A program made the position numbers and the translations under genes. Under the pieces are notes generated by a model that worked only from the letters and a program-made list of their open reading frames with translations, searched no databases and had not been told where the DNA came from. A stretch of 64,000 nt of DNA from Agromyces allii (lineage in GTDB: Bacteria; Actinomycetota; Actinomycetes; Actinomycetales; Microbacteriaceae). Positions 46,913 to 55,604 of this stretch are shown piece after piece (position 1 is the stretch's first letter; every line of letters starts with the position of its first letter). The stretch lies in NCBI RefSeq assembly GCF_009749385.1, contig NZ_WBIN01000006.1:186001-250000 (forward strand), in the 5' to 3' direction.

Positions 46913-48048
46913 TTCAGGAGGTTCCTGGCGGCCATCTCGTCGAGCGAACGCTGGTAGTTGTCGCCCTCGACGGGTTCGGTGAGCACCCACTCGACGAACT
47001 GACGCACGCCGTCGCGGAAGTCGACCGTCGACTCGATGCCCAGCACCTCGGCGAGCAGGGTCGTGTCGGCGTAGTTGTGGCGGATGTCTCCGAGGCGGTA
47101 GTTGCCCGAGATCGTGGTCGGCACCTCGGTGCCGAACGCGTCGAAGAGCGCCGCGACGACCTCGGAGACGGTGGTCGCGACCCCGCTGCCGACGTTGATG
47201 ACGCGCGCCGCGGCATCCGGAACCGTCGAGGCCAGGTAGGTGGCGTTCACGATGTCGTCGATGAACACGAAGTCGCGGCTCTCCTCGCCGTCTTCGAAGA
47301 TGTTGATCGACTTTCCCTGGCGGATCAGGGTCGAGAAGATCGAGAGGATGCCCGTGTACGGGTTCTTGAGCGACTGCCCGGGCCCGTAGACGTTCTGGTA
47401 GCGCAGCGCGACCGGCTCGATGTCGATCGTCGGGGCCACCGTCATGATGAGCGACTCCTGGACGTGCTTGGTGATGCCGTACACCGACGACGGGTGGATC
47501 GTCGCGGCCTCGGTCGTGGCGACGAGCTCGAGCGGGCCGTCGACGCCGGGCTGGTGCACGTCGAAGTCGCCGGCGGCCATCGCGGCGTCGTCGCGGTGCG
47601 ACGGGTAGACGAGCTCGCCCGCGGGGGTGCGGTAGGCGCCCTCTCCGTAGATCGAACGCGACGAGGCGATCACGATGCGTCGCACGTGGTGCGGGCCGTT
47701 CGCCAGCGCGTCGAGGATCTTCGCGGTGCCGCCCACGTTCGCCTCGACGTACCGGTCGATCTCGTACATCGACTGGCCCGTGCCGGTCTCGGCGGCCAGG
47801 TGCACGATGATGTCCTGGTCGGCGATCGCGCGCGCCACGTCGTCGGCGTTCGTCACGGTGCCGCGGATCACGGTCGCGATGTCGCGGATCGACGCGAGCA
47901 GCGGCGACGTCGTGTCGGGGTCGTCGCCGTGGACCTGCGGGATGAGGCTGTCGAGCACGGTCACCCGGTAGCCCTCGTCGACGAAGCGCCGCGCGAGGCG
48001 GCTTCCGATGAAGCCGGCGCCGCCGGTGATCAGGACGTTGCCTTGCAT
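46909..48048 (-). CDS. NAD-dependent sugar epimerase/dehydratase
   Basis: Encodes a 379-residue extended [50 protein letters not shown], and catalytic SSVYGITKHVQE (Tyr-x3-Lys), with RYQNVYGPGQSLKNPYTGILSIF in the substrate domain. An insertion after SIYGEG with PSHRDDAAMAAGDFDVH is longer than in GalE. It resembles UDP-sugar or dTDP-sugar 4-epimerases of polysaccharide clusters (dTDP-L-rhamnose 4-epimerase or UDP-glucuronate type), but the substrate is not resolvable. It is coupled to the acyltransferase gene and divergent from the secreted protein gene. Confidence 0.88.
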   Translation of the reverse strand: MQGNVLITGGAGFIGSRLARRFVDEGYRVTVLDSLIPQVHGDDPDTTSPLLASIRDIATVIRGTVTNADDVARAIADQDIIVHLAAETGTGQSMYEIDRYVEANVGGTAKILDALANGPHHVRRIVIASSRSIYGEGAYRTPAGELVYPSHRDDAAMAAGDFDVHQPGVDGPLELVATTEAATIHPSSVYGITKHVQESLIMTVAPTIDIEPVALRYQNVYGPGQSLKNPYTGILSIFSTLIRQGKSINIFEDGEESRDFVFIDDIVNATYLASTVPDAAARVINVGSGVATTVSEVVAALFDAFGTEVPTTISGNYRLGDIRHNYADTTLLAEVLGIESTVDFRDGVRQFVEWVLTEPVEGDNYQRSLDEMAARNLLK

Positions 48049-48145
48049 GATGTCGGTGCTCCGGAATCGGTCTGGGGCGGGGGATCGGGGCCTGCATGCG
48101 CGCCGGCGACCTCGTGAACGCCGTCGGTCCGCATGGGCCCCGCAC

Positions 48146-48151
48146 AGTCTA
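48146..48151 (-). promoter_or_regulatory. -10 element of the epimerase-acyltransferase operon
   Basis: TAGACT on the minus strand, about 97 nt before ATG 48048; leader about 90 nt. Confidence 0.4.
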
Positions 48152-48200
48152 TCCGTGGCGCGCTGCGGGGGTCATTCCTCGCTCTGAGCGGCATCCGGCC

Positions 48201-48206
48201 GTAGCA
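48201..48206 (+). promoter_or_regulatory. -10 element of the secreted repeat protein gene
   Basis: TAGCAT fits TANNNT and gives a leader of about 50 nt before ATG 48262. With the minus-strand -10 at 48146, the 213-nt divergent region holds two back-to-back promoters. Confidence 0.4.
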
Positions 48207-48261
48207 TGTCAGGTACTGCCGCCTGATCGGGGGGTGCGGCAGCGACAACGGGGGTTGTGAC

Positions 48262-51048
48262 ATGGGGTGGCGTCGTCTCGCGAGCATCATCGCTTCGGTG
48301 GGCCTGATCGCGGGCCTGCTGACGGCCATGCCGAGCCTGACCGGCACCGGCACGCAACCGGCCGACGCGGCCGTCGCCTCGGGGTTCGACCCGGGCAACA
48401 TCATGAGCGACGGCGTCTTCTACGACAGCAGCACGATGACGGTCGCCGCCGTGCAGTCGTTCCTCAACGCCAGGGTTCCGACGTGTCGGGCCGGGTACAC
48501 CTGCCTGAAGAGCTACCGCCAGAGCACCGCCGCGCAGCCCGCCCGATCCGAGGGCTGCTCCGCAACCGCCGCAACCACGAACGAGACCGCCGCGTCGATC
48601 ATCGTGCGCGTCGGCAAGGCGTGCGGCATCAACCCCCGCGTGCTGATCGTGCTGCTCGAGAAGGAGCAGGGCCTCGTGAGCGACACCTGGCCCACCGCGC
48701 GCCAGTACCGTTCGGCGACGGGCTACGGATGTCCCGACACGGCCGACTGCGACGCCAACTACTACGGGTTCTTCAACCAGGTGTACAACGCCTCCTGGCA
48801 GTTCAAGAAGTACCAGGCGCGGCCCGACCGTGCCTACGCCGCCGGGCGCTGGAACACCATCTACTGGCATCCGAACGCCGGATGCGGGACCTCGAGCGTG
48901 TACATCCAGAACCAGGCGACCGCGGGGCTCTACCTCTACACGCCCTACCGCCCGAATTCCGCGGCGCTCGCCAACCTCTACGGCACGGGCGACGGATGCT
49001 CGTCGTACGGCAACCGGAACTTCTGGCGCATCTTCACCGACTGGTTCGGAAGCACGCAGAAGCTCGACGACATGATCGCCAGAGCCGACGGCGGATCGAT
49101 GGTCTACCTGATCTCGGGCGGGACGAAGCACTACATCACGACTCCGGCGGACCTGAGCGAGTTCGCGACGGGGCTCGGCGGGATCCGGATCCTCAGCCAG
49201 TCCTTCCTCGACAGCATCCCGAAGGGGCGCAACGCGACGGTCTTCCTCCGCAACGCCCAGTCGGGGCGGATCGCGCTGCTCCAAGGAGGCGCGACGCACT
49301 GGTTCCAGACCTGCGAACTCGTGGCCGCGTGGGGATCGGTCTGCAGCGCGTCCGGATATCTCGACGTCTCCGGCGCGCTCTTCGCCCGGTTCAAGGCCGG
49401 CGCAGCGATGACGAAGTTCGGCACCGGCCCCGACGGCATCTCGCGCATGCTCGAGCGGCCGACGGCGTCGAAGCTGATCGGCGCGGCACCGACCGCCTTC
49501 AACGGCGGGACGGCGCCGTACATGGCGCGGATCTCGCCTGCGCTGCTCGCCGGCTACAAGCAGGGGCGCACCCTCGCCCCGCCCCACTCGTTCATCACCT
49601 CGAAGACCACCGGCCGGGTCTACTACGTCGACGGCCGCGATCGCCTCCAACGCCTTCGCGACTGGACGTACGCGCCGGAGTACGGCCTCGCGAAGACCGC
49701 CGTGGCGGTCGACGACGTCGTCATCGGCGGATACACGAGGGTCGCCGACGTCGGCCTCGCCGTCTCCTGCGGCTCGACCGTGTATGCGGCCTCGAGCGGA
49801 TCCTTCGTCCGGCTCAACGGCGGCGCGGGCGGACTGCCTGTCTCCCCGCTGTCGAACGAGAACTGCCGGTTGCTGAAGAAATCGGCGTCGACGGTGTCGG
49901 GCCAGCTCTTCATGCAGGCGACCGGCGGGTCGGAGGTGAGCGTCGTGCGGAACGGGAAGCTCCGCCACGTCGTCTCCCCGGATCAGCTCACCGCGCAGAA
50001 CGGCGGTGCCTGGCCGACGATCGTCACGGTCTCACCCGGCACGCTCGGCAAGATCGCGAAGGGCGACCCGGCGCTCGCGATCGGGGCGTTCGTCTCCTTC
50101 GCCGGGACGAGTCGTGTCTACCTCGTCAACGGCTGGGACCTCGTGTACGTTCCGCGGTGGTCGCTCGCCGATGAGTACGGCCTGCCGCGGGTTGCGACCG
50201 AACTGCCGGTCGCGCGTCGCGACGGATACGTCGACGCGGCCGTCCCGCTCGGCACGTTCGCGAAGTGCGGGCCGACGAACGTGTACGCCGTCACTGGCGG
50301 ACAGCGCCAGTGGGTCGGCACGGTCGCGCTCGCGGGCAACCGGTTCACGTCGATGAACGGCTCGATCTGCGACCGGATCCCGGTGAGAGCTGGGAACCGT
50401 CTCGACGGACCGCTCTTCCTCAAGTCGGGCTCCGCGATCCAGGTCTCCGTGGCGGGCGGGTTCGCGCCCATCTCGGCAGTCGCGATGACCGAGGCGAACG
50501 GCGGCGTCGCCGCGTCCCCTCTGGGGATCGCAGCCGATTCGATGTCCAGGCTCCCCGTGCGCGGGCCTGCGCCCGCCTCGGGAAGTCTGATCCAGGGCTC
50601 GAACGCGCCGAAGGCCGTCTTCGTCGACGGTGCGGCGAAGCACACCCTGCCGAACTGGGGCGTCGCCGTCGACCTCGGTCTCACGGCGCGCTACGCGGTC
50701 GTCCACCCCGCCGAACCGGCACTCATCGCAGCCGACCCGACGCCGCTCGAGGTCTTCCTGCGAGGAGGCGGCCAGACCTACGTGGCGTCGGCAGGCGTGC
50801 TGAACCCGGTCGCGCCGGGACTCGTCACCGGCTTCACCGTGACCGAGCTCACCGACGCCTCGCTCAAGACGCTGAAGATCGGCGGCGGCCTGATCCGAAG
50901 GGATCTCGTGCTGAAGGACGCCAAGACCGGCGCCCTGTACCTGCCGAAGGCCGGCGAACTCACCGCGATCCCGGCCTCTGCGGTGCCCGTCGGGGCGACC
51001 GTCCTCCCGATGGACACGCGCACGATTTCGCGGCTGCTGGCCGGGTAG
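48262..51048 (+). CDS. Secreted protein with lysozyme-like N-terminal domain and beta-rich repeats
   Basis: Encodes 928 residues. The signal peptide (basic MGWRRL, hydrophobic 7-24) has a likely cleavage site near residue 37 (TQPADAA-VASG). The domain at 40-270 has FDPGNIMSDGVFYDSSTMT, six or more Cys, VLIVLLEKEQGLVSDTWP (Glu133 or Glu135 may be catalytic, as in transglycosylase folds) and FFNQVYNASWQFKKY; it ends YGNRNFWRIFTDWFGS. From about 275 to the end, imperfect repeats of 60-80 residues recur, with units such as VYLISGGTKHYI, VYYVDGRDRLQRL, VYLVNGWDLVYVP and VYAVTGGQRQWVG. It probably binds or remodels the cell wall. A homologous N-domain is known to me from other Micrococcales but has no settled function. 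Confidence 0.85.
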   Translation: MGWRRLASIIASVGLIAGLLTAMPSLTGTGTQPADAAVASGFDPGNIMSDGVFYDSSTMTVAAVQSFLNARVPTCRAGYTCLKSYRQSTAAQPARSEGCSATAATTNETAASIIVRVGKACGINPRVLIVLLEKEQGLVSDTWPTARQYRSATGYGCPDTADCDANYYGFFNQVYNASWQFKKYQARPDRAYAAGRWNTIYWHPNAGCGTSSVYIQNQATAGLYLYTPYRPNSAALANLYGTGDGCSSYGNRNFWRIFTDWFGSTQKLDDMIARADGGSMVYLISGGTKHYITTPADLSEFATGLGGIRILSQSFLDSIPKGRNATVFLRNAQSGRIALLQGGATHWFQTCELVAAWGSVCSASGYLDVSGALFARFKAGAAMTKFGTGPDGISRMLERPTASKLIGAAPTAFNGGTAPYMARISPALLAGYKQGRTLAPPHSFITSKTTGRVYYVDGRDRLQRLRDWTYAPEYGLAKTAVAVDDVVIGGYTRVADVGLAVSCGSTVYAASSGSFVRLNGGAGGLPVSPLSNENCRLLKKSASTVSGQLFMQATGGSEVSVVRNGKLRHVVSPDQLTAQNGGAWPTIVTVSPGTLGKIAKGDPALAIGAFVSFAGTSRVYLVNGWDLVYVPRWSLADEYGLPRVATELPVARRDGYVDAAVPLGTFAKCGPTNVYAVTGGQRQWVGTVALAGNRFTSMNGSICDRIPVRAGNRLDGPLFLKSGSAIQVSVAGGFAPISAVAMTEANGGVAASPLGIAADSMSRLPVRGPAPASGSLIQGSNAPKAVFVDGAAKHTLPNWGVAVDLGLTARYAVVHPAEPALIAADPTPLEVFLRGGGQTYVASAGVLNPVAPGLVTGFTVTELTDASLKTLKIGGGLIRRDLVLKDAKTGALYLPKAGELTAIPASAVPVGATVLPMDTRTISRLLAG

Positions 51049-51078
51049 CTGACGCCGAACGCGCTAAGCTTTCTCGGC

Positions 51079-51084
51079 TAGTAT
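51079..51084 (+). promoter_or_regulatory. -10 element of the wzm-wzt operon
   Basis: TAGTAT, about 55 nt before ATG 51140. The ATG at 51083 overlaps this hexamer, which argues against it as start. Confidence 0.45.
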
Positions 51085-51113
51085 GCCGAGGGGCTTCGGA
51101 CGATCCGGGGCCC

Positions 51114-51126
51114 TTCGATATTCGAA
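51114..51126. promoter_or_regulatory. Palindrome TTCGATATTCGAA in the wzm leader
   Basis: Perfect 5-bp arms around TAT, in the untranslated leader 13 nt before the wzm ATG. Could be an operator or a small hairpin affecting initiation. Confidence 0.3.
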
Positions 51127-51139
51127 AGATCGCGAGTTC

Positions 51140-52003
51140 ATGACATCTGTCGACCTGACAGGGTTCCAGACGCCCGGGCGCGGGCGCGGCATTCTGGACG
51201 TGTTCAATCACGGCTACCTGCTTCGGCTCCTGATCCGCAAGGGCACCGCGACGCGCTACCGCAACTCCGTGCTGGGGTGGACCTGGTCGTACGTCAAGCC
51301 GGCCGCGCAGTTCCTCATCTACTACTTCGTCATGGGCGTGGTGCTCCAGTTCCACCGAGACGTCGAGAACTTCGCGATCTACCTCTTCGCAGGTGTCGTC
51401 GCGATCAACCTCTTCAACGAGGCGTTCGGCAACGCGACCAGCTCGATCGTCGACAATCGCGCGCTCGTCCGCAAGATCTACCTGCCGCGTGAGCTGTTCC
51501 CGATCTCGACGATCATCATCGCCCTGATCCACTTCCTTCCGCAGGTCGCGATCCTCCTCCTCGCGTGCATCCTCGTGGGATGGGCCCCGACGTTCCTCTC
51601 GCTCGCGGCGTTCGCCATCGGGCTGGTCATCGTGCTCATGATGAGCCTCGGACTCGGGCTGCTCTTCGGCGCGCTCAACGTCCGGTATCGCGACGCGCAG
51701 AACTTCGTCGAGATCATCCGCATGCTCTCGACCTGGGCGTCGCCCGTGCTCTACACGATCGCCATGGTCGAGCAGGCGCTGAAGGGGTGGGCGTTCACCG
51801 TCTACATGCTGAACCCCCTCACGACGGCCGTCGAACTCTTCCACTACGCGTTCTGGCTGCCGACCACGAGCGGGGCGGCTGAGACGCTCTCCCCGGGAAT
51901 CGTCGGGAACATCTTCGTCTCGCTCGGCATCTGCGCGGTGCTGGTCGTGATCGGGCAGATCGTCTTCCGCCGGTTCGAACGGAGCTTCGCACAAGACCTA
52001 TGA
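51140..52003 (+). CDS. wzm: ABC polysaccharide exporter permease
   Basis: Encodes 287 residues with six TM helices of the ABC-2 type. NHGYLLRLLIRKGTATRYRNSVLGWTWSYVKPAAQF is the cytosolic interface helix and first membrane entry (start to about residue 60). It matches Wzm/RfbD and the mycobacterial galactan exporter Rv3783. Start ATG 51140 is preferred because the upstream ATG 51083 lies inside the -10. It is coupled (ATGA) to the ATPase gene, giving a complete transporter for a lipid-linked glycan, most likely the galactofuranose polymer made by the glf-glfT2 unit. Confidence 0.9.
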   Translation: MTSVDLTGFQTPGRGRGILDVFNHGYLLRLLIRKGTATRYRNSVLGWTWSYVKPAAQFLIYYFVMGVVLQFHRDVENFAIYLFAGVVAINLFNEAFGNATSSIVDNRALVRKIYLPRELFPISTIIIALIHFLPQVAILLLACILVGWAPTFLSLAAFAIGLVIVLMMSLGLGLLFGALNVRYRDAQNFVEIIRMLSTWASPVLYTIAMVEQALKGWAFTVYMLNPLTTAVELFHYAFWLPTTSGAAETLSPGIVGNIFVSLGICAVLVVIGQIVFRRFERSFAQDL

Positions 52004-52749
52004 GCGAGATCACCACCACCCAGAAGCGTCCGAGCATCATCGTCGAGAACGTTCGCAAGACGTTCCAGATCCGGCATACGCACTCCATGAAGGAGGCGTT
52101 CATCTCGCGCCTCAAGCGCAAGCAGGTCGGTTCGACGCCCTACAACGCCCTCGACGGCGTGGCCTTCACCGTCGGCGAAGGAGAGAGCGTCGCGCTGCTC
52201 GGGTTCAACGGATCCGGCAAGTCGACCCTGCTCAAGCTCGTCTCCGGCGTGCTCGAGCCCGACGCCGGTCGGGTGCTCACCCGCGGCCGGGTGGCCGGCC
52301 TGATCGAGGTCGGAGCGGGATTCCACCCCGACCTCTCGGGGCGCGAGAACGTCTACCTGAATGCCGCGATCCTCGGCATGAACAAGGCGGAGATCGATGA
52401 GCGATTCGATCGGATCGTCGAGTTCTCCGAGATCGGCGAATTCATCGACCAGGAGGTCAAGCACTACTCGTCGGGCATGTTCCTGCGCCTGGCGTTCTCG
52501 GTCGCGATCCACGTCGAACTCGACGTGCTGCTCGTCGATGAGATCCTCTCCGTCGGCGACGCCCCGTTCCGCAAGAAGTGCACGGAGAAGATCCACGAGC
52601 TCGCGCAGGCCGGCAAGACGATGCTCATCGTCAGCCACAACATGGCCATGGTGCAGGAGCTCTGCGAGCGCGGCATCGTGATCAACAAGGGCAAGAAGAT
52701 CTTCGACGGCCCGATCGCCGAAGCCGTCGACGCGATGAACGCCAAGTAG
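52000..52749 (+). CDS. wzt: ABC polysaccharide exporter ATPase
   Basis: Encodes 249 residues: Walker A GFNGSGKST at 68-76, Q-loop region LIEVGAGFHPDLSGRENVYLNAAI, signature HYSSGMFLRL, Walker B DVLLVDEILSVGD and the H-loop IVSHN. The ATPase domain matches Wzt/RfbE/TagH and Rv3781. There is no C-terminal carbohydrate-binding extension, which in E. coli O9a-type Wzt recognises capped chain ends, so this exporter probably does not sense a terminal cap. It ends before the long hairpin at 52762. Confidence 0.92.
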   Translation: MSEITTTQKRPSIIVENVRKTFQIRHTHSMKEAFISRLKRKQVGSTPYNALDGVAFTVGEGESVALLGFNGSGKSTLLKLVSGVLEPDAGRVLTRGRVAGLIEVGAGFHPDLSGRENVYLNAAILGMNKAEIDERFDRIVEFSEIGEFIDQEVKHYSSGMFLRLAFSVAIHVELDVLLVDEILSVGDAPFRKKCTEKIHELAQAGKTMLIVSHNMAMVQELCERGIVINKGKKIFDGPIAEAVDAMNAK

Positions 52750-52761
52750 CAACCCGTTTCA

Positions 52762-52799
52762 GGGCGGCGGGGGTTCGCCGATCGGCGGACCCGCCGCCC
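52762..52799. terminator. Strong bidirectional terminator after wzt
   Basis: GGGCGGCGGG pairs with CCCGCCGCCC, and the inner GTTCGCCGA/TCGGCGGAC extends the stem with one wobble, about 19 bp in all; it lies between convergent genes. Confidence 0.75.
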
Positions 52800-52858
52800 C
52801 TTCGAGCGGGCTGCATCGCCGGAGGCGTTCCTCTGGCGGGGCCGGCGCGCGTGATCGT

Positions 52859-54139
52859 TCAGCTCACCCGTGAGCTCGCCAGCGCGTCGCGCCAACTCAT
52901 GTCCCGTGCGGCCTTGACCGCGCAGACGACGAGCAGCATCCATCCGCCCTCGGTGATCGCGAAACTCTCGGCGAACGAGGTCACGGCGATCGTCACGAGC
53001 ATGAGCGCGGGCCACAGGTACACGACGCTGCGGCGGCCGGTGGCGAGCAGCCAGGCGCGCACGAGGGCGACGCCGATGAGGGCGGCGAAGAGCAGCACGC
53101 CGATGACGCCGACCTGGAAGTAGACGTCGACGTAGGCACTGAGCGCCGACGTGTGCTGACGGCCGGTGGCGGCCTCGATCCAGAGGTACGGAGACGAGTC
53201 GGGCCAGGCGCCGACCCAGCCCCAGCCCTGGAGCGGATTCAGGGCGAGGTAGCGGGATGCCTCGCGCCAGACATCGAGCCGCACGTCGAACTCCGCGCGC
53301 GCGTCGAGGAGCTCGATGATGCGGATCCGCAGGAGCCACGCGGTGATGATCACGGCGATCACGGCGACGAGCAGTGCGATCTGCCAGCGCCATCTCGTTG
53401 CGGGGGCGGCTCGTCGGAGACCGTAGATCGCCGCGAGCGCGACGAGTGCGACCGCGAGTGCGATCCATGCGGTCGGCGACCCGGAGAACACGATGCACAC
53501 CGAGGCGAGTGCGATCGACGCGATCGCGCCGGCGCGGGAGAGGAGGTGCGTGCGCCACTCGACGATGAACGTCAGCAGGCCCACGACGGCGATGAAGCCG
53601 AGCAGGTTCCTCGACCCAAAGATGCCCTGGATGGGGCCGAGGGCCGTGATATCGCCGCGGATGCCGAGGAACGCGATCGGCAGGTCGAGCAGGATGCCCG
53701 AGAACACCTCGAGCGCGAGCGAGACCCCGAGGAGCGCCCTCGTGACCTCGCCGAAGGCGCGGACGATCTGGATCGTGTCGCGCATGAGCGCCACGTAGAC
53801 GCCGATGAAGGCGAAGCCGACGAGGTAGGTCACCCGCAGGGCGCTCGCGGTCGGCGTCGTGCTCCAGAGCACCGAGGCCGCGCACCATCCGACGAACACG
53901 AGGATGGTCAGCGGAAGGATGCCGTACCACTCGACCGCCCGCCACCTGGCGACGAGCGAGACGGCGCAGAGTGCCAGGATGCCGGCGATCATCGCGACGA
54001 GCCCGGGCCAGCCGATGAGGCTGCGGATCAGGTGGGTGGACAGGCCGACGCCGATGGCCGCGAGCGAGAGAGCCTGGGCGAAGCGGGCCGAGCCGGCGAA
54101 CTCGCGCAGCGCCTTCGGGAACGTGGGCGCCGCGGTCAT
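52859..54139 (-). CDS. O-antigen ligase/polymerase-like membrane protein 1
   Basis: Encodes 426 residues with about 11-12 TM helices. The Wzy/WaaL domain is marked by LGPIQGIFGSRNLLGFI and DVWREASRYLALNPLQGWGWVGAWPDSSPY before a large periplasmic loop with TSALSAYVDVYFQVGVIGV (His-containing loop nearby in RQHTSAL). Members either polymerise repeat units or ligate polymer to an acceptor. ATG 54139 overlaps the stop of the paralogue upstream (ATGA). The two share a layout but only modest sequence similarity, suggesting distinct substrates. Confidence 0.88.
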   Translation of the reverse strand: MTAAPTFPKALREFAGSARFAQALSLAAIGVGLSTHLIRSLIGWPGLVAMIAGILALCAVSLVARWRAVEWYGILPLTILVFVGWCAASVLWSTTPTASALRVTYLVGFAFIGVYVALMRDTIQIVRAFGEVTRALLGVSLALEVFSGILLDLPIAFLGIRGDITALGPIQGIFGSRNLLGFIAVVGLLTFIVEWRTHLLSRAGAIASIALASVCIVFSGSPTAWIALAVALVALAAIYGLRRAAPATRWRWQIALLVAVIAVIITAWLLRIRIIELLDARAEFDVRLDVWREASRYLALNPLQGWGWVGAWPDSSPYLWIEAATGRQHTSALSAYVDVYFQVGVIGVLLFAALIGVALVRAWLLATGRRSVVYLWPALMLVTIAVTSFAESFAITEGGWMLLVVCAVKAARDMSWRDALASSRVS

Positions 54140-55560
54140 GCGGGCGACGCCGAGGGGCCGGGCGGTGCGGGCGCGGGCGGTGCCGAGGGCGGTGCGGGTG
54201 CGGGCGGCTCGGCCAACGCCACGGCGTGCGAGCGTGCGGGCCGTGGCTCGGCGGGAAGCGGGTCGTTCGTCCACTGGCGGCGCTTCGTGGCCCACGCGAT
54301 CGCGATGAGCAGGAGCCATCCGATCTCGATGAGCAGGCGGCTCTCGGCGAGGCTCTGCCCCAGCAGTGCGAAGAGCACGAGGAGCGGCAGCAGCGACGCC
54401 GCGGAGTAGGGGAGCGGGCGGCCCGCGGCATCCCGAGGCTGATCGACCGCGAGGAACCACGAGCGCCACAGCGCGCCGATGACGATCGCGACGAACGCGA
54501 TGAGGCCGAGGACGCCGAGCTGCATCCAGATGTCGAGCCAGGCGTTGTGTGCCTGCAGGTAGGTTACGCCCTTGCGCACCGCGAGTTCCTTGAACGGCTC
54601 GACCCACGGCACCCAGTAGCCGACGTATCCCCAGCCGGCGATCGGTCGCTGCTGGGCCAGGTCGATGACGCTCGCCCAGATGTCGGTACGGCCCGTCAGG
54701 TCTTCGCCCTTGCCGAAGAGCTGCAGCAGCAGGTTCCACGACACGAGCAGCAGGGCGACGGATGCCGCGACGACGCCGGCTGCGGTCCAGTAGACCTTTC
54801 GGCGGTGCCCGGCTCCGACCCGGCGCGTCCACATCGCGAACACGAGCACGACCGCGACGAGCGCGGCGACGAGGATGATCGTCGACGATCGCGTGAGCGC
54901 GAACACGAGGCCCGACACGACGAGCCACGAGATGCCGGGCGCCCGTCGCATGCTGCCGGCCGCGAGCAGGCAGCCGAACACGATGAGCCCGAGCAGCGAG
55001 ACCATGCCGAGCAGGTTGCGACTCGCGACGATGCCCTCGATGGGGCCGCCGTGCAGCAGCAGGCCGCGCGACCAGTAGAACGCCATGGGCAGCTTCTCGC
55101 CCGTGACCTCGAAGTCGGGGAAGTTCGGCAGCAGGGGTTCGCGCACGAACACGGCGACCCACAGCTCGAACGTGATCGAGAGCGCGAGGATCCACTTGAT
55201 CGCCGACGCGAGCGACGCGATGATGCGCGACCACGGCAGGCAGAGCACGAGCGCGACCGCGGCGAACGTCGTGACGAACAGGATCGCGAGCCCGAGCGCC
55301 GTGGCGCCCGGATAGAACGACCACGCCAGCGACAGCACGGCCAGCAGCAGGAACGCGAGCGTCGACTTCGGAGTGCGGCGCCAGATCCACCGGGGGCGCA
55401 CGTGCGCGATGAGCAGGATGCCGCCGACGACGACGATCGCGACGGCGGCGCCGAACCCCCACCAGCCGAGCAGGTTGCGCCAGAACTGCCCCGCGAAGGC
55501 GGTGAACAGCACGAACGTCGCGTACGCGCCGGCGAGGGCTGGGCGGCGGGCGAGGCTCAT
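54136..55560 (-). CDS. O-antigen ligase/polymerase-like membrane protein 2
   Basis: Encodes 474 residues with about 11-12 TM helices. Domain landmarks: EGIVASRNLLGMVSLLGL, DLTGRTDIWASVIDLAQQRPIAGWGYVGYW and the periplasmic AHNAWLDIWMQLGVLGL (His-Asn in the loop of the Wzy/WaaL family). The last 45 residues are a Pro/Ala tail (PAPAPPSAPPAPAPPGPSAS). ATG 55560 is chosen because TAGCCT (minus strand, 55568-55573) lies 7 nt upstream. It is coupled to the paralogue. Probably polymerises or ligates part of the wall polymer; which one is not resolvable. Confidence 0.87.
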   Translation of the reverse strand: MSLARRPALAGAYATFVLFTAFAGQFWRNLLGWWGFGAAVAIVVVGGILLIAHVRPRWIWRRTPKSTLAFLLLAVLSLAWSFYPGATALGLAILFVTTFAAVALVLCLPWSRIIASLASAIKWILALSITFELWVAVFVREPLLPNFPDFEVTGEKLPMAFYWSRGLLLHGGPIEGIVASRNLLGMVSLLGLIVFGCLLAAGSMRRAPGISWLVVSGLVFALTRSSTIILVAALVAVVLVFAMWTRRVGAGHRRKVYWTAAGVVAASVALLLVSWNLLLQLFGKGEDLTGRTDIWASVIDLAQQRPIAGWGYVGYWVPWVEPFKELAVRKGVTYLQAHNAWLDIWMQLGVLGLIAFVAIVIGALWRSWFLAVDQPRDAAGRPLPYSAASLLPLLVLFALLGQSLAESRLLIEIGWLLLIAIAWATKRRQWTNDPLPAEPRPARSHAVALAEPPAPAPPSAPPAPAPPGPSASPA

Positions 55561-55567
55561 GGGGTCA

Positions 55568-55573
55568 AGGCTA
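55568..55573 (-). promoter_or_regulatory. -10 element of the two ligase-like genes
   Basis: TAGCCT on the minus strand, 7 nt before ATG 55560; no Shine-Dalgarno sequence, so leaderless. Confidence 0.5.
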
Positions 55574-55604
55574 TCGCGTGGGAGATCGTCGATTCGAGGT
55601 CGTC

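Noticed and set aside
45824-48145. A single large minus-strand protein fusing the epimerase region with the acyltransferase
   Set aside because: The epimerase is clearly encoded in a different frame (46909-48048), and the acyltransferase begins at GTG 46912 with a 4-nt overlap.
51083-51139. N-terminal extension of Wzm from ATG 51083
   Set aside because: This ATG overlaps the predicted -10 TAGTAT and the extra residues do not match the family; ATG 51140 is a better start.
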